Of a stretch of DNA of 64,000 bases, positions 9,779 to 18,770 are shown in pieces. The stretch is from a virus. The notes beneath the pieces were generated by a model, which ran no database searches, was not told where the DNA came from, and worked only from the letters and a program-made list of their open reading frames with translations. Each line of letters begins with the position of its first letter. Positions within the stretch are counted from its first letter, which is position 1. The stretch is taken from the IMG/VR virus record IMGVR_UViG_3300044998_000260, positions 1 to 64,000 of that record. One strand, 5' to 3'. The translations under genes and the position numbers were made by a program.

Positions 9779-10683
9779 GAAAGTACCCGTAGCTTCACCA
9801 AGTCGGTGAAGGAAAGCAACTTAGCATCTTTGATAAGTCGTGTCATTTCCAAAAACCCAATTTCCGATGGGTCTTTGTCGGTCAACGATACGATATGTAC
9901 GTTTCGACCGTCCTGCAAAAGCGTTTGTGCATGATCCAGCGTAGACTTAATAGCATCGGTGTCCAACGCAAGATATATATCACGAACATTATATTCAATA
10001 ATACGAGACATCAACCGCGTAGGTATTTGTTTGCCGAGTAGTGGAATGGCATTTCGTTTTATTGCCATTGCATCATACACACCTTCACATAGTACAATAG
10101 GATAGTCCCAGTTGATACTATTTTCAAATATTACTGTATTTTTGCTTACTTGTGGATTCTTATACTTCATTCCATCTTCATAAAAACTACGACCAACAAA
10201 ATAGTTGAGTTTGTTGTCTGCATCATATGAAGGAACAATAATACGATTTTGATATTGACCCTCAAAACAATACCCAATACGATATCGCAATATATCAGAT
10301 GCGGTCAACCCTCGATCTAATACATACTTTAAAGCATGCCGATAATCAATGCGAGCGAGTGGCTCATACAGAGGATGATATTCTTTCGGAAGAGATAAAT
10401 TCGTTACAACCGTATCATTATGAACTAACGGGATGTCTTCCTGTAAAATTCTTGACAGTTCGGCGATTTGTTCTTTAGAACAATCTAGTTTTCTAAACAG
10501 CGAAAGCAGTCTTCGACCCGAAGAATTACACACCCAACAATGCCAAGCACCTTTATTCAAGTTAATTGCTAACTTTGGATTATGATGGTGGCAAAAGGGG
10601 CACAACCAATAATATTCACTGTTGGCGTGCCTCTTGTGTGGTCCTAAAATATTGTCGAGTAGATAGATGATTTCATGTTGCAT
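9775..10683 (-). CDS. DnaG-type DNA primase (zinc finger plus TOPRIM)
   Basis: 302 aa from the ATG at 10681-10683; the frame can be extended to a TTG at 10690. A zinc ribbon CPFCHHHN...CWVC occupies residues ~28-53, and a TOPRIM domain contains VLCEGVYDAMAI (~residue 195) and the acidic ALDTDA pair (~240). It would make RNA primers at the replication fork. The length resembles short phage primases without a C-terminal helicase domain. A sigma-70-like promoter lies at 10691-10719; with normal spacing its start point would fall at or just before the ATG, so this mRNA may be leaderless when read from that promoter. It is coupled to the downstream nuclease gene. Confidence 0.85.
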   Translation of the reverse strand: MQHEIIYLLDNILGPHKRHANSEYYWLCPFCHHHNPKLAINLNKGAWHCWVCNSSGRRLLSLFRKLDCSKEQIAELSRILQEDIPLVHNDTVVTNLSLPKEYHPLYEPLARIDYRHALKYVLDRGLTASDILRYRIGYCFEGQYQNRIIVPSYDADNKLNYFVGRSFYEDGMKYKNPQVSKNTVIFENSINWDYPIVLCEGVYDAMAIKRNAIPLLGKQIPTRLMSRIIEYNVRDIYLALDTDAIKSTLDHAQTLLQDGRNVHIVSLTDKDPSEIGFLEMTRLIKDAKLLSFTDLVKLRVLS

Positions 10684-10690
10684 ATGATAC

Positions 10691-10719
10691 AAGATAACCC
10701 ATTAGGTTGATTTAGTCAA
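10691..10719 (-). promoter_or_regulatory. Sigma-70-type promoter, primase
   Basis: TTGACT at 10714-10719, 17-bp spacer, TATCTT at 10691-10696. The predicted start point (~10684) abuts the primase ATG, implying a leaderless or near-leaderless transcript. Confidence 0.6.
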
Positions 10720-10722
10720 GTA

Positions 10723-11199
10723 TCAACGACGTCGGCCACCGGCTAATCTGAATGCAACTTCTTTACTCAAATGTTCGGGCAATTTTTTTAGCCATTTTAG
10801 TAAAATCAAAAAGTCTTCTTCTGAAAGACTGCCTTTCATATTGTTGGCAAATCTGGAGATGACTTGAATATTTTCTCTGGTGGATGGTCCTCCCCTGGAA
10901 ATGGGGATAATGTGGTCATATACAATGTTTTCAATAGTGAGCGACCGACCTGTATACCGACACTCGGTTCCGTAAGCTTCGTGAGTAAGTTCACGAATAT
11001 CATCAAGCGTAATAGTGCAATCTACTTCAGCTTCAGCGGAACGCTTTTTCATAGCGGTAAGGGCCGCCGAGGTCTTTCGCATTAACTTTTTAGCCTTGAC
11101 CTCTACATTTCGTTTATGAACAGTCTTGAGCTTCTCAATGAACTTAAGCTCCCAACCTGAGACTTTCTTTTTTCTGGTAGTCCCTTTGTGTTTTCGCAT
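10723..11199 (-). CDS. HNH endonuclease
   Basis: 158 aa. Lys/Arg-rich N-terminal helices (residues 1-60) followed by an HNH core: CRYTGR, then YDHIIPISRGGPSTRENIQ with the catalytic DH pair near residue 105, and FANNMKGSLSEEDF closing the beta-beta-alpha metal fold. The second Cys pair of zinc-bound HNH proteins is absent. It could be a free-standing homing nuclease or a nuclease acting on host or phage DNA. It sits alone between the primase and a strong hairpin, and the start has only a weak AAGAAA upstream. Confidence 0.8.
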   Translation of the reverse strand: MRKHKGTTRKKKVSGWELKFIEKLKTVHKRNVEVKAKKLMRKTSAALTAMKKRSAEAEVDCTITLDDIRELTHEAYGTECRYTGRSLTIENIVYDHIIPISRGGPSTRENIQVISRFANNMKGSLSEEDFLILLKWLKKLPEHLSKEVAFRLAGGRRR

Positions 11200-11227
11200 A
11201 ACATTTCTTAATAAAATCTACAAGACG

Positions 11228-11271
11228 AACAGCCCCTCCGCCAAGAAAACTTTTCCGGCGAAGGGGCTGTT
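11228..11271 (-). terminator. Strong stem-loop before the HNH gene
   Basis: AACAGCCCCT pairs with AGGGGCTGTT, extended inward by CCGCC/GGCGA with one mismatch; the loop is A/T-rich. On the coding strand it is followed by GTTCGTCTTG, not a clean T-run, so it may stabilise mRNA ends or terminate weakly. A second A/T-rich hairpin lies at ~11308-11333. These fill the 150-bp gap between 11199 and 11350. Confidence 0.55.
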
Positions 11272-11349
11272 GGCGACTACTTTACGTAGAAAATCTAAGA
11301 CATTCTCTTCTCTGTTTTCAAAGAGAAGTTTGCTTAGTAGAATCATTTA

Positions 11350-11676
11350 TTATCTGTTGCCCGTACCAATCTGCGTTTCACCTGGTGAGCGGCCCGGAAC
11401 ATAATATTTGTTCTTTGGGTTCCATTGATTTAATGGAATCCCCTCTTCGTGACGAATAAAACTTTCCGGAATCACCATCTCGGCAAGCTCGGTGTCATAA
11501 TAACCAAGAGCTTTTTCCGTCCATGAAGTCGGATCACCCTTCTTCTGATTGTTCGTCCATCCCGCTTGGAAATCACCCTGACGGTCAAAAAAGTCAACCG
11601 TGCGCTCCGGGATTTCACGAGCCTGCACAGGGCGAAGCTTCTTGGAACGGTTATAAATATCAACTAGCTGACTCAT
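11350..11676 (-). CDS. Small protein at the end of the tail operon, unknown
   Basis: 108 aa, rich in charged residues, Trp and Pro; no known motif recognised. GGAG 7 nt before the ATG supports the start. It is the last gene of the long structural operon (13 bp after the 11689 gene) and precedes two hairpins, so it is likely a virion or tail-assembly component; this rests on position only. Confidence 0.55.
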   Translation of the reverse strand: MSQLVDIYNRSKKLRPVQAREIPERTVDFFDRQGDFQAGWTNNQKKGDPTSWTEKALGYYDTELAEMVIPESFIRHEEGIPLNQWNPKNKYYVPGRSPGETQIGTGNR

Positions 11677-11688
11677 CAGCGTTCTCCA

Positions 11689-12579
11689 TTAGGCGTCAAA
11701 TCGAACAATAACCGTCTGTTGCGTTGTCGGAACTCGGCGTATAGCGCGTGGAAATTTGGCTACTGCAACAAGTTCAAATTTATCATTGTATAAACCAACC
11801 GTCGTAATATACGGACTAAGACTTCCACTAAAAAAAGTATCAGTGACAGATTCACCCTCTTGAGTTACGAAAGTTGGACCACCAGAAAAGCTACCACTGA
11901 GAACCTTAGAACGCATTGTAGGGTTGACCGAGAAATTGAATTCTCCGGGATCAGCCGTGCAAATAATCTGATGCTCATAAATAGTATGCAATCCTTCAAA
12001 TTGAACTTGTACTTGCGATCCGGTCGTTAAAAACAGTCCCTTATCCGTAACTAAACTGCCACTATAAGATCCAGTGAATTGCCCAACAACAGCAATGCCC
12101 AATGAATAGAATATGTTACCAACAACGCCTTGAATATTTTCCGAAGATACCAAGCGACCCATTCCATCGTCAAATATACTTGCCGTAGAAACCGGACTGG
12201 TAATTCTAAATGTACCTGGACTTACTGTTTCACCGAATACTTGTTGCGGAATGTTTACAACATAAAATTGCGATTCAATCGGTTGAAATCCCTTGTTTTG
12301 TGGACCCCTTAAAAACCTTACACTGGAACTTGAGTCCGGAGATCCGGTTTCATAGAATAAATTCTGCACCGACCGATATAATGTTCTCCGGTATATACCA
12401 CTTGAGTTTTTCGCCTCTGATACGGTATTGAATTCACCCCATGTAGACGGAGGAGCCACCGCAAGGTCAATAAACACTTGCGGTGGATTACTGGCACTTA
12501 AAAATGTATGAGTGACATTCCAACCCTTACGAGCTCTGAATGGACGAATCAGGTAGTTATCAGACGTAATGGGCTTCAT
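11689..12579 (-). CDS. Tail structural protein, paralogue of the 12652-13716 gene product
   Basis: 296 aa. Its C terminus (YITTVGLYNDKFELVAVAKFPRAI, split here by position ~255-280) matches YVTTIGMYNDQNELLAVAKLSRP of the neighbouring 354-aa protein, and both begin with short charged segments followed by long Gly/Ser beta regions, so the two are diverged tandem duplicates. Proteins with this VGLYND..ELVAVAK ending are typical virion proteins of marine T4-like phages. Function is presumed structural (baseplate or fibre). A weak AGAG precedes the ATG. Confidence 0.65.
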   Translation of the reverse strand: MKPITSDNYLIRPFRARKGWNVTHTFLSASNPPQVFIDLAVAPPSTWGEFNTVSEAKNSSGIYRRTLYRSVQNLFYETGSPDSSSSVRFLRGPQNKGFQPIESQFYVVNIPQQVFGETVSPGTFRITSPVSTASIFDDGMGRLVSSENIQGVVGNIFYSLGIAVVGQFTGSYSGSLVTDKGLFLTTGSQVQVQFEGLHTIYEHQIICTADPGEFNFSVNPTMRSKVLSGSFSGGPTFVTQEGESVTDTFFSGSLSPYITTVGLYNDKFELVAVAKFPRAIRRVPTTQQTVIVRFDA

Positions 12580-12651
12580 GAATTTTCTCTAGTAACACAT
12601 TTGAATTGGAAGCGAGGATGCCAGTCCAAAACTAACTTCTACCAGAAGTTC

Positions 12652-13716
12652 TTACCAGTCGAGACGCACACGTACAAGCAGTTCGCGGTCAAAACTCTTC
12701 AGTGTCGGACGACTCAACTTTGCAACGGCCAAAAGTTCGTTTTGGTCATTATACATACCAATTGTTGTTACATACACTTGCGGATCCTTGATAAATGTAT
12801 TGAATGCCAAGTTGCCATTTGTTTCATCAAAGAACGTTGGATTATTGCTATAGTTGAAGTCCTTGTTACGAATTCTTACAAAATAATTTGTGCTTGAAAT
12901 GGTTTCGGACGAACGGGCCTGGAAATCTCCACCCAAACGAATTGAATTATACAAGCCTGCATGGTTATACTGGTGTACGTTTGATGAACCCGTATTTGGT
13001 CCAAATGGTCGGCTACCTGAAATGATGAATGATCCTGATACGAAGCCTACCGTACCAGCAATAGCCGCTGGATTGAGCACGATAATACCGAGACTTGGAT
13101 AAAACAATCCAAAATTTCCCCATACAGAAGTTGACGCGGCAATGGTAGATCCGCTCGGGCCGGTCAAGTTACCGGACACTACAGTAAATACATTGCCAGC
13201 TTTACCAACTGTCGGGTCAAGTGTTTGACCACTATCATCAATAAAAAATCGCCTGCCGTTGGAACCCGATAGCGTCAAAAGCCAGTTACCTGGATCCATA
13301 CGCTCTCTCAATCGAGCACGTGCAACATTGATAACATAAATTTGATCACTGTTTACACTACCAAATGTAAATTGTGTATCACCTGGGTCAAGTAACAAGT
13401 TACGATATTGCGAATACACGGCTCGTGTGCTCAATGTAGCAATATCACTGTCAGTCAATGTTGGAGCACCACCACCAGTACGATGACCATAAGCTACGGA
13501 AAATTGTACTTCGGGAATTGGTACTGTTGAAGGAATATTGGGATTTGATTGATACACATCCCAATAATATTGTCCGCTCAACGAGGATGATGCCTGAGCA
13601 GAAGAAGTAAAGAACGATGAAAGACTACCTGTATCACCACTCCACAATCCCACTGTGACTTCAGTAGGATTGCCCGGTACTATATCGTCCTGTTCAAAAC
13701 GCTTATAGACACTCAT
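12652..13716 (-). CDS. Tail structural protein, paralogue of the 11689-12579 gene product
   Basis: 354 aa, about 60 residues longer than its neighbour because of an extra Ser/Gly-rich N-terminal half. The conserved C-terminal beta-hairpin TTIGMYNDQNELLAVAKLSRP links the two. No enzymatic motif. GGAG lies 14 nt before the ATG, with ATAATATTAT between. Presumed baseplate or fibre part from gene order. Confidence 0.65.
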   Translation of the reverse strand: MSVYKRFEQDDIVPGNPTEVTVGLWSGDTGSLSSFFTSSAQASSSLSGQYYWDVYQSNPNIPSTVPIPEVQFSVAYGHRTGGGAPTLTDSDIATLSTRAVYSQYRNLLLDPGDTQFTFGSVNSDQIYVINVARARLRERMDPGNWLLTLSGSNGRRFFIDDSGQTLDPTVGKAGNVFTVVSGNLTGPSGSTIAASTSVWGNFGLFYPSLGIIVLNPAAIAGTVGFVSGSFIISGSRPFGPNTGSSNVHQYNHAGLYNSIRLGGDFQARSSETISSTNYFVRIRNKDFNYSNNPTFFDETNGNLAFNTFIKDPQVYVTTIGMYNDQNELLAVAKLSRPTLKSFDRELLVRVRLDW

Positions 13717-13737
13717 ATAATATTATTCTCCTATCTA

Positions 13738-14373
13738 TTACGTCGTTGGACGAGGCTTGATGATAACCGGAATGGTGATTGTGGCACCGGTCTGGTTACC
13801 GATAATGGTCAACTGTGTAGTGACCTGTGATGGAACATTCTTCGGCGTGAGCGTAAATTCAACACCTTGTGCAACCACGGCATTTGCTGTAGTAGAATCA
13901 CCAAGAATTGCTGGAGATGTTGCTCTGAAGTTGGCCGGCAATCCCGTTCCAACGAGAACGGCAGAGTCTGCGTCGTAAAGAATTGCAGTGTATCCAAAGC
14001 CAGCACCATTGAGTCCCTGCGTCGTTGTAGGACGAATGGGGATGGCGTTTGCTTGTCCAGCAGTGAGGGTAATATTGTCAAATCCAAGTGAAATAATTGG
14101 AATTTGCTTTGTTCCCCGAGGCAGAGTTACCAGCTTGTATCGCATCACCTGCGTTTCGTCTGGTGATGCCTCTACAAGCGGCATATTCTCAATGATACTG
14201 CCGTAAAAGTTAGATCCAAGGGGATGTGCAGTCGTATAGAGTCCGTAGTCTACCTCGTCATCGGCGAGGGCAAACTGCGTAATCTGAAACCCCGCACCCT
14301 TGGACAGTAGTTCACGACCCTTCTTTGTTAAAATCGCGTCTACTGTAATTGTGCTATTGTTAAGATATGCCAT
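13738..14373 (-). CDS. Virion structural protein with ILTKKGRELL motif
   Basis: 211 aa. The N terminus (STITVDAILTKKGRELLSKG, then FQITQFALADDEVDYGLY) is a recurrent signature of tail-associated proteins in T4-like phages; the remainder is Ile/Thr/Pro-rich beta structure, possibly an Ig-like domain near residues 150-211. AGGAG stands 9 nt before the ATG. It follows the 1447-aa baseplate-like gene with the CTATTTATGG motif (14401-14410) in the gap. Confidence 0.65.
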   Translation of the reverse strand: MAYLNNSTITVDAILTKKGRELLSKGAGFQITQFALADDEVDYGLYTTAHPLGSNFYGSIIENMPLVEASPDETQVMRYKLVTLPRGTKQIPIISLGFDNITLTAGQANAIPIRPTTTQGLNGAGFGYTAILYDADSAVLVGTGLPANFRATSPAILGDSTTANAVVAQGVEFTLTPKNVPSQVTTQLTIIGNQTGATITIPVIIKPRPTT

Positions 14374-14400
14374 TGCTAGAGTCTCCTCAAAGGATTACCA

Positions 14401-14410
14401 CCATAAATAG
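14401..14410 (-). promoter_or_regulatory. Candidate late-promoter decamer (CTATTTATGG)
   Basis: Lies in the 49-bp gap between the 1447-aa gene and the 13738-14373 gene, ~28 nt before that ATG. Same recurring decamer as at 6559, 29510, 36119, 40024, 44783, 46233, 57551 and 63584. Confidence 0.35.
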
Positions 14411-14422
14411 TAGGTTTTTTCA

Positions 14423-17400
14423 TTATCTTACATCAAGAATTGGTCCGGCATTATCATTTCGGCGTTGTACTGGTTCTGCACCCGTAGATACGAACAAGAT
14501 ATCGCCCGCCGATGGAATAATTTCAACTGCCGGGCCGCCGTCAAAGGTCGTATCGTCACTTTGCTTACACCCCAACCAAATTCTACGAAGTGTACCAAGT
14601 CGAGTATCTCGGCGGAAACGATAATGTTCGTTTATATAACCCACAAATGGAGTATAACCACTTCCAGAATTTACTAATTCAATCTTTCCATTTATCCTAG
14701 ACACTACTCGAACATCATATGCCGGAACCGTCGTATATTTAGTCCGACGCCAGTTATCGGTATCGAGAGAGGGCGGATTATAGCTAATAAACGATCCACT
14801 TCGAAGTGGGGTAACACATACATATTCAAATCCATTACCCGATTCGGCCGCTCCGACTTGATTTGATTGGGTTACATACTGTCCTGGAATATAAGTAGAA
14901 CCTTTATTCCATATACCTGCTGAAATTAAAGAATTTTCACCTACACGAACTTGTTTCTGTGTCTCAACCAAGAAAATACCATCACGCTGTGTAAAATAAT
15001 TTACTACACCGATATCGGAAAAATCAATATATGGTTCTATTGGACTTACATAGAAATTTTCACCAATTCCAGAATTTAATCCCGTATTTATGCTAATGTT
15101 GGACCCAGGTGTATATGTGACTAAAAGTTGTATAAATGCTGCTTGATATTGTGGCGGAATATGTGCTATACTTGTGGCTTGAAAACGCTGTAATAAGAAG
15201 TTTTGATAATTCAGTACCGACATGGCATCGTCGATATAGAAGAAATCAGTATTCAAATCATCAATACCATCCAACCCATACTTGGTTGCTTCAAATGTGT
15301 CAAATGATGCTTGAATCGGTTCTTCATCTTGCGCTTCAAATGTTGTCTCGTAAGTCAACCAGTCGGTTCGGGGCTGGTCGGTTTCCGACATATCATATCG
15401 GGCATCAAATATATCGTAGGTAGCTACAATAACTTCTGACGAGATGGGTTGTTCAAGAATTGCCGTCTGTACATTATAAGAAGCTTGAATTACACTAGGT
15501 TGTGATGTAAATGGATCGGCTTCAAGAGTTGGGTTGACATTTTCCTCAAACGTTCCCTTACCCGAGATATCAATTTTTTTCCATTGAATCTTGTTTCTTT
15601 CCAAAATGTGTGGTTCGAGAACAATACCAGTTAATAGTTTTGCTCGTGCCGGCACAAACTGTTCGGCCTGTTTGAACAGCGGTGCCAACAAAGTATCTAC
15701 AAACTCCACAAAACTATTGTAGTTGTAGTTATAGGCATAGTTTGACCAGTACAATTTGTTAATTTCATCAAGATCCTTGTATCGAACCTCATACAAATTC
15801 GACGGGTCACCAATGTAATCTTGTATATCTACATTGCCAACAGAACGAATAATATTATCATTAATTGCATCAGTGATGGAGAAGAAGAAACCAATTATGT
15901 TATTAGATTGAACAGCATTTTCTTTTTGTTCAATTGTAACCATACTCTTTTTATGAGACAATACAGGTATACCTGAGCCCGAATCATCATTTAATGTTCG
16001 AAACACCGGAGGATCTGCAATTGTGACTTTGTTAGTAACATACTGACTGCCACCAGCATTTGGAGCAAATCGTAGTACATTTCGCGTAATAACTTCCATG
16101 CTGTTTGGATAACTGGTTTCGTTCGGAAACGCCGATGCACTAAACTGTAACAGCCTATTGGATCGCCCAGCGACGCGAATATACGGCGTTTCGTTTAGAA
16201 CAAAACGATTTAATGGATTGACAGATCCGAGATTTCTTGGCTTATTGAAGCTGAGTCGTACCGGCAAAGAGTCACGAGCCGATGATACGGTATTACCATT
16301 ATACAGTCCCGGATACTTCGTATGAAAATTTATTGTATCAGGAGACAATACTTCCGTCCACATACGGAACTCATCAATCAATCCGGCAAATGGTTGTGCC
16401 GTAGGTATGGTTCCACTCGAACCCAAATACAAAATTGTACCCGATCCCCAAATACCCACCGAATTAATGCTTGATGTCACATATGAATTATATGTAAAAT
16501 CACCATCGTCATCGGTTTGCTGTACCCACAAATTAATAGAATTATTTGTTCTTTGTAGTGTGGTGCTATAAAACGTACCATCGTAAATCGGAAACACCGA
16601 TGAAGTAGCGGCGACGGTAGTTCCACTAACATAAGCAACTCGTCCAAAACTTCTTGACACCGGAATGAGTTGAAGTGACCAATTTTTATCTACATTATAC
16701 AATACACTGCGTGTGGCCGTCGTTGTGGCAAATCGCGTCTGTACTGTGGTGATAAATTCTAGTCCTGATCCGCTCCACGGAATTTGTACGAAAGAACCAC
16801 TTGGAATTTTAAGAGCATTGGTTTGTTCTTCAATAATTTCATATGACTGCGTGGTGTAAAATGACGGCGTAGCCGTTTCACGAATTTGAATCGTAGTTGG
16901 TAGGAAGCCATACGCATTCAATAATCCGCGAAGTGCTTGCTTGGTTCCCTTTGATTTTGCCAAGTAAATGTGATTATGCAAGAAGCGCTTCCATGTCTCA
17001 GCAGCAACTTGACGATATATCTTTGGAGAAACTTGACCAATTTCTCCGATAGTATAATCTACCAGAGCTTTAACGGCATACTGATTAGGTAAACTGATGC
17101 CGACTGATTCGGCAACACTCCAAATCATATCCATAGACAAGCCAACAAACGGATTGCTGTTTCGGTCATAGATATCAGGCATAGCATCTGCATATGCTTT
17201 TAGGATATCAAAATGGTGACCAACCAAATCCATAAATTTAATAAAGTCTTGTGAACGCGGATCGTTTACAAGATATTCGGGAAGATTATTGACCAAACGA
17301 TTTTGATTTTGACGGTCATATTCTTCAGCAATATATTCAATTGCATCAAGCCATGAGACAAAGCCAAACCCACCGTCTTCAGGCGCCGGCAATACATCCG

Positions 17401-18766
17401 GTCCCACCAATACAGGATACAAATTTGCATTACTTGCCGATGCTACTGAAATTACCGATCCGTTGACCTTTGGCCATTCAAATGGCTTCATAAAGTACAA
17501 TTGGTCAACTATGTCGGAAAATGATGACGAATATTGACTGCCGGATGCGTAATATAGGTGACGTTCAAATCCGTCAAATGAACGAATTAATTCTTCGCGC
17601 TGTTGTGCTATACGGAGAACAGTGGGATATGATACCGATGAAGTAAATCCGCTTAGTCCTGTAGTAATTGTAGCAATACTAGACGACTGTTGTGCAATGA
17701 CTGCATCGTAATTTTCAATTGTCAACAATTTTTGCTTGAATGCTTGTATACGAGCTTTTGCAGAACTATAGAAAACAAAGTTTGAAAAATTTGTATAGTC
17801 AATGTTTAGTTCAGCACCTTCAAGAGATGTAACATACCATTCATTGATGATTGGGTCATTTGGCTTTGCCACATCAAACGAACTCGTAGTAAACAATGAT
17901 GACAATGTAACATTGTTTATTTCATTACCATCCAACACACGCACATTAATATTTCTATTTGGTGGACGCAAATATACACGAAGACCTTCACCGGGAATAA
18001 AGACCACATATAACTGGTCAATTAATGATGGCGAAAGTTCTCGATCAATCCAGAGTTCCGAAAACACTTCTGCATCGGTTGGCAACGGGCGATATGTTTT
18101 AACAAGAATAGTTCGTCCCGTTGGTTCCGATTCGTCATACTGCCAATTCACAATTGGCATTTGATAGTCTTCACCAAAATTCAACAATGTCTTTCCTACT
18201 CGGTCTTCATCAAAATAAGATGCAATCTTATTTTGAAGAAGACGACGAGCCGCAGCAATAACTGAATTCGTCAGTGCAATTGGGATTGGACGAATTAAAA
18301 GTTCCCAATCTATACTGATGTTATCAGGACTAAATGTTGGAATTGCGGGGAATACATCCAAATTCGCAATAATATTAATTTGTGCAGGACGTGGAGGAGA
18401 ATATACGCCTACTCGAATTTGGAGATATTGCGACCCGTTTGACACCGGTGGCGGTGGCGGTGCAATATTGGTGTAATCAGGTAATTGAATCGGTGGCACC
18501 GGACCTGTGTAATCCGGTGGTAAAATTTGAATAGATGGTGGCGGGGCCGGGGGAGGTACAACCAGATATACGCCGCTGATGGCGTATCGGCTTCGATCAT
18601 ACGTGCCATCAGGCAGTTTATTATTTAAACCAAGCTGATCTGCCGTAATTCCCGGCTGCGCCCAAATTAAGGTGCCATCCGGCGCCGTGAACAATGTAGC
18701 GTTGTCGGGTATCCGATTACCTTCTTTTAAGAGACGAATCTCTTCTGGAGTATAAAAAGTTGCCAT
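14423..18766 (-). CDS. Giant baseplate-wedge-like protein with LamG-like domain
   Basis: 1447 aa. Residues ~470-640 contain the segment KSKGTKQALRGLLNAYG, typical of tail proteins that initiate baseplate assembly (P2 gpI or T4 gp7 style). Residues ~690-810 resemble a LamG/concanavalin jelly-roll (FYSTTLQRTNNSINLWVQ, then PFAGLIDEFRMWTEVLS), a carbohydrate-binding fold. The N terminus is Pro-rich. Its length exceeds T4 gp7 (about 1030 aa), consistent with an added surface domain. It follows the Big2 and PA14 genes and lies in the same operon as gp6 and gp25, supporting a baseplate role. Assignment to gp7 is inference. Confidence 0.65.
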   Translation of the reverse strand: MATFYTPEEIRLLKEGNRIPDNATLFTAPDGTLIWAQPGITADQLGLNNKLPDGTYDRSRYAISGVYLVVPPPAPPPSIQILPPDYTGPVPPIQLPDYTNIAPPPPPVSNGSQYLQIRVGVYSPPRPAQINIIANLDVFPAIPTFSPDNISIDWELLIRPIPIALTNSVIAAARRLLQNKIASYFDEDRVGKTLLNFGEDYQMPIVNWQYDESEPTGRTILVKTYRPLPTDAEVFSELWIDRELSPSLIDQLYVVFIPGEGLRVYLRPPNRNINVRVLDGNEINNVTLSSLFTTSSFDVAKPNDPIINEWYVTSLEGAELNIDYTNFSNFVFYSSAKARIQAFKQKLLTIENYDAVIAQQSSSIATITTGLSGFTSSVSYPTVLRIAQQREELIRSFDGFERHLYYASGSQYSSSFSDIVDQLYFMKPFEWPKVNGSVISVASASNANLYPVLVGPDVLPAPEDGGFGFVSWLDAIEYIAEEYDRQNQNRLVNNLPEYLVNDPRSQDFIKFMDLVGHHFDILKAYADAMPDIYDRNSNPFVGLSMDMIWSVAESVGISLPNQYAVKALVDYTIGEIGQVSPKIYRQVAAETWKRFLHNHIYLAKSKGTKQALRGLLNAYGFLPTTIQIRETATPSFYTTQSYEIIEEQTNALKIPSGSFVQIPWSGSGLEFITTVQTRFATTTATRSVLYNVDKNWSLQLIPVSRSFGRVAYVSGTTVAATSSVFPIYDGTFYSTTLQRTNNSINLWVQQTDDDGDFTYNSYVTSSINSVGIWGSGTILYLGSSGTIPTAQPFAGLIDEFRMWTEVLSPDTINFHTKYPGLYNGNTVSSARDSLPVRLSFNKPRNLGSVNPLNRFVLNETPYIRVAGRSNRLLQFSASAFPNETSYPNSMEVITRNVLRFAPNAGGSQYVTNKVTIADPPVFRTLNDDSGSGIPVLSHKKSMVTIEQKENAVQSNNIIGFFFSITDAINDNIIRSVGNVDIQDYIGDPSNLYEVRYKDLDEINKLYWSNYAYNYNYNSFVEFVDTLLAPLFKQAEQFVPARAKLLTGIVLEPHILERNKIQWKKIDISGKGTFEENVNPTLEADPFTSQPSVIQASYNVQTAILEQPISSEVIVATYDIFDARYDMSETDQPRTDWLTYETTFEAQDEEPIQASFDTFEATKYGLDGIDDLNTDFFYIDDAMSVLNYQNFLLQRFQATSIAHIPPQYQAAFIQLLVTYTPGSNISINTGLNSGIGENFYVSPIEPYIDFSDIGVVNYFTQRDGIFLVETQKQVRVGENSLISAGIWNKGSTYIPGQYVTQSNQVGAAESGNGFEYVCVTPLRSGSFISYNPPSLDTDNWRRTKYTTVPAYDVRVVSRINGKIELVNSGSGYTPFVGYINEHYRFRRDTRLGTLRRIWLGCKQSDDTTFDGGPAVEIIPSAGDILFVSTGAEPVQRRNDNAGPILDVR

Positions 18767-18770
18767 ACTA

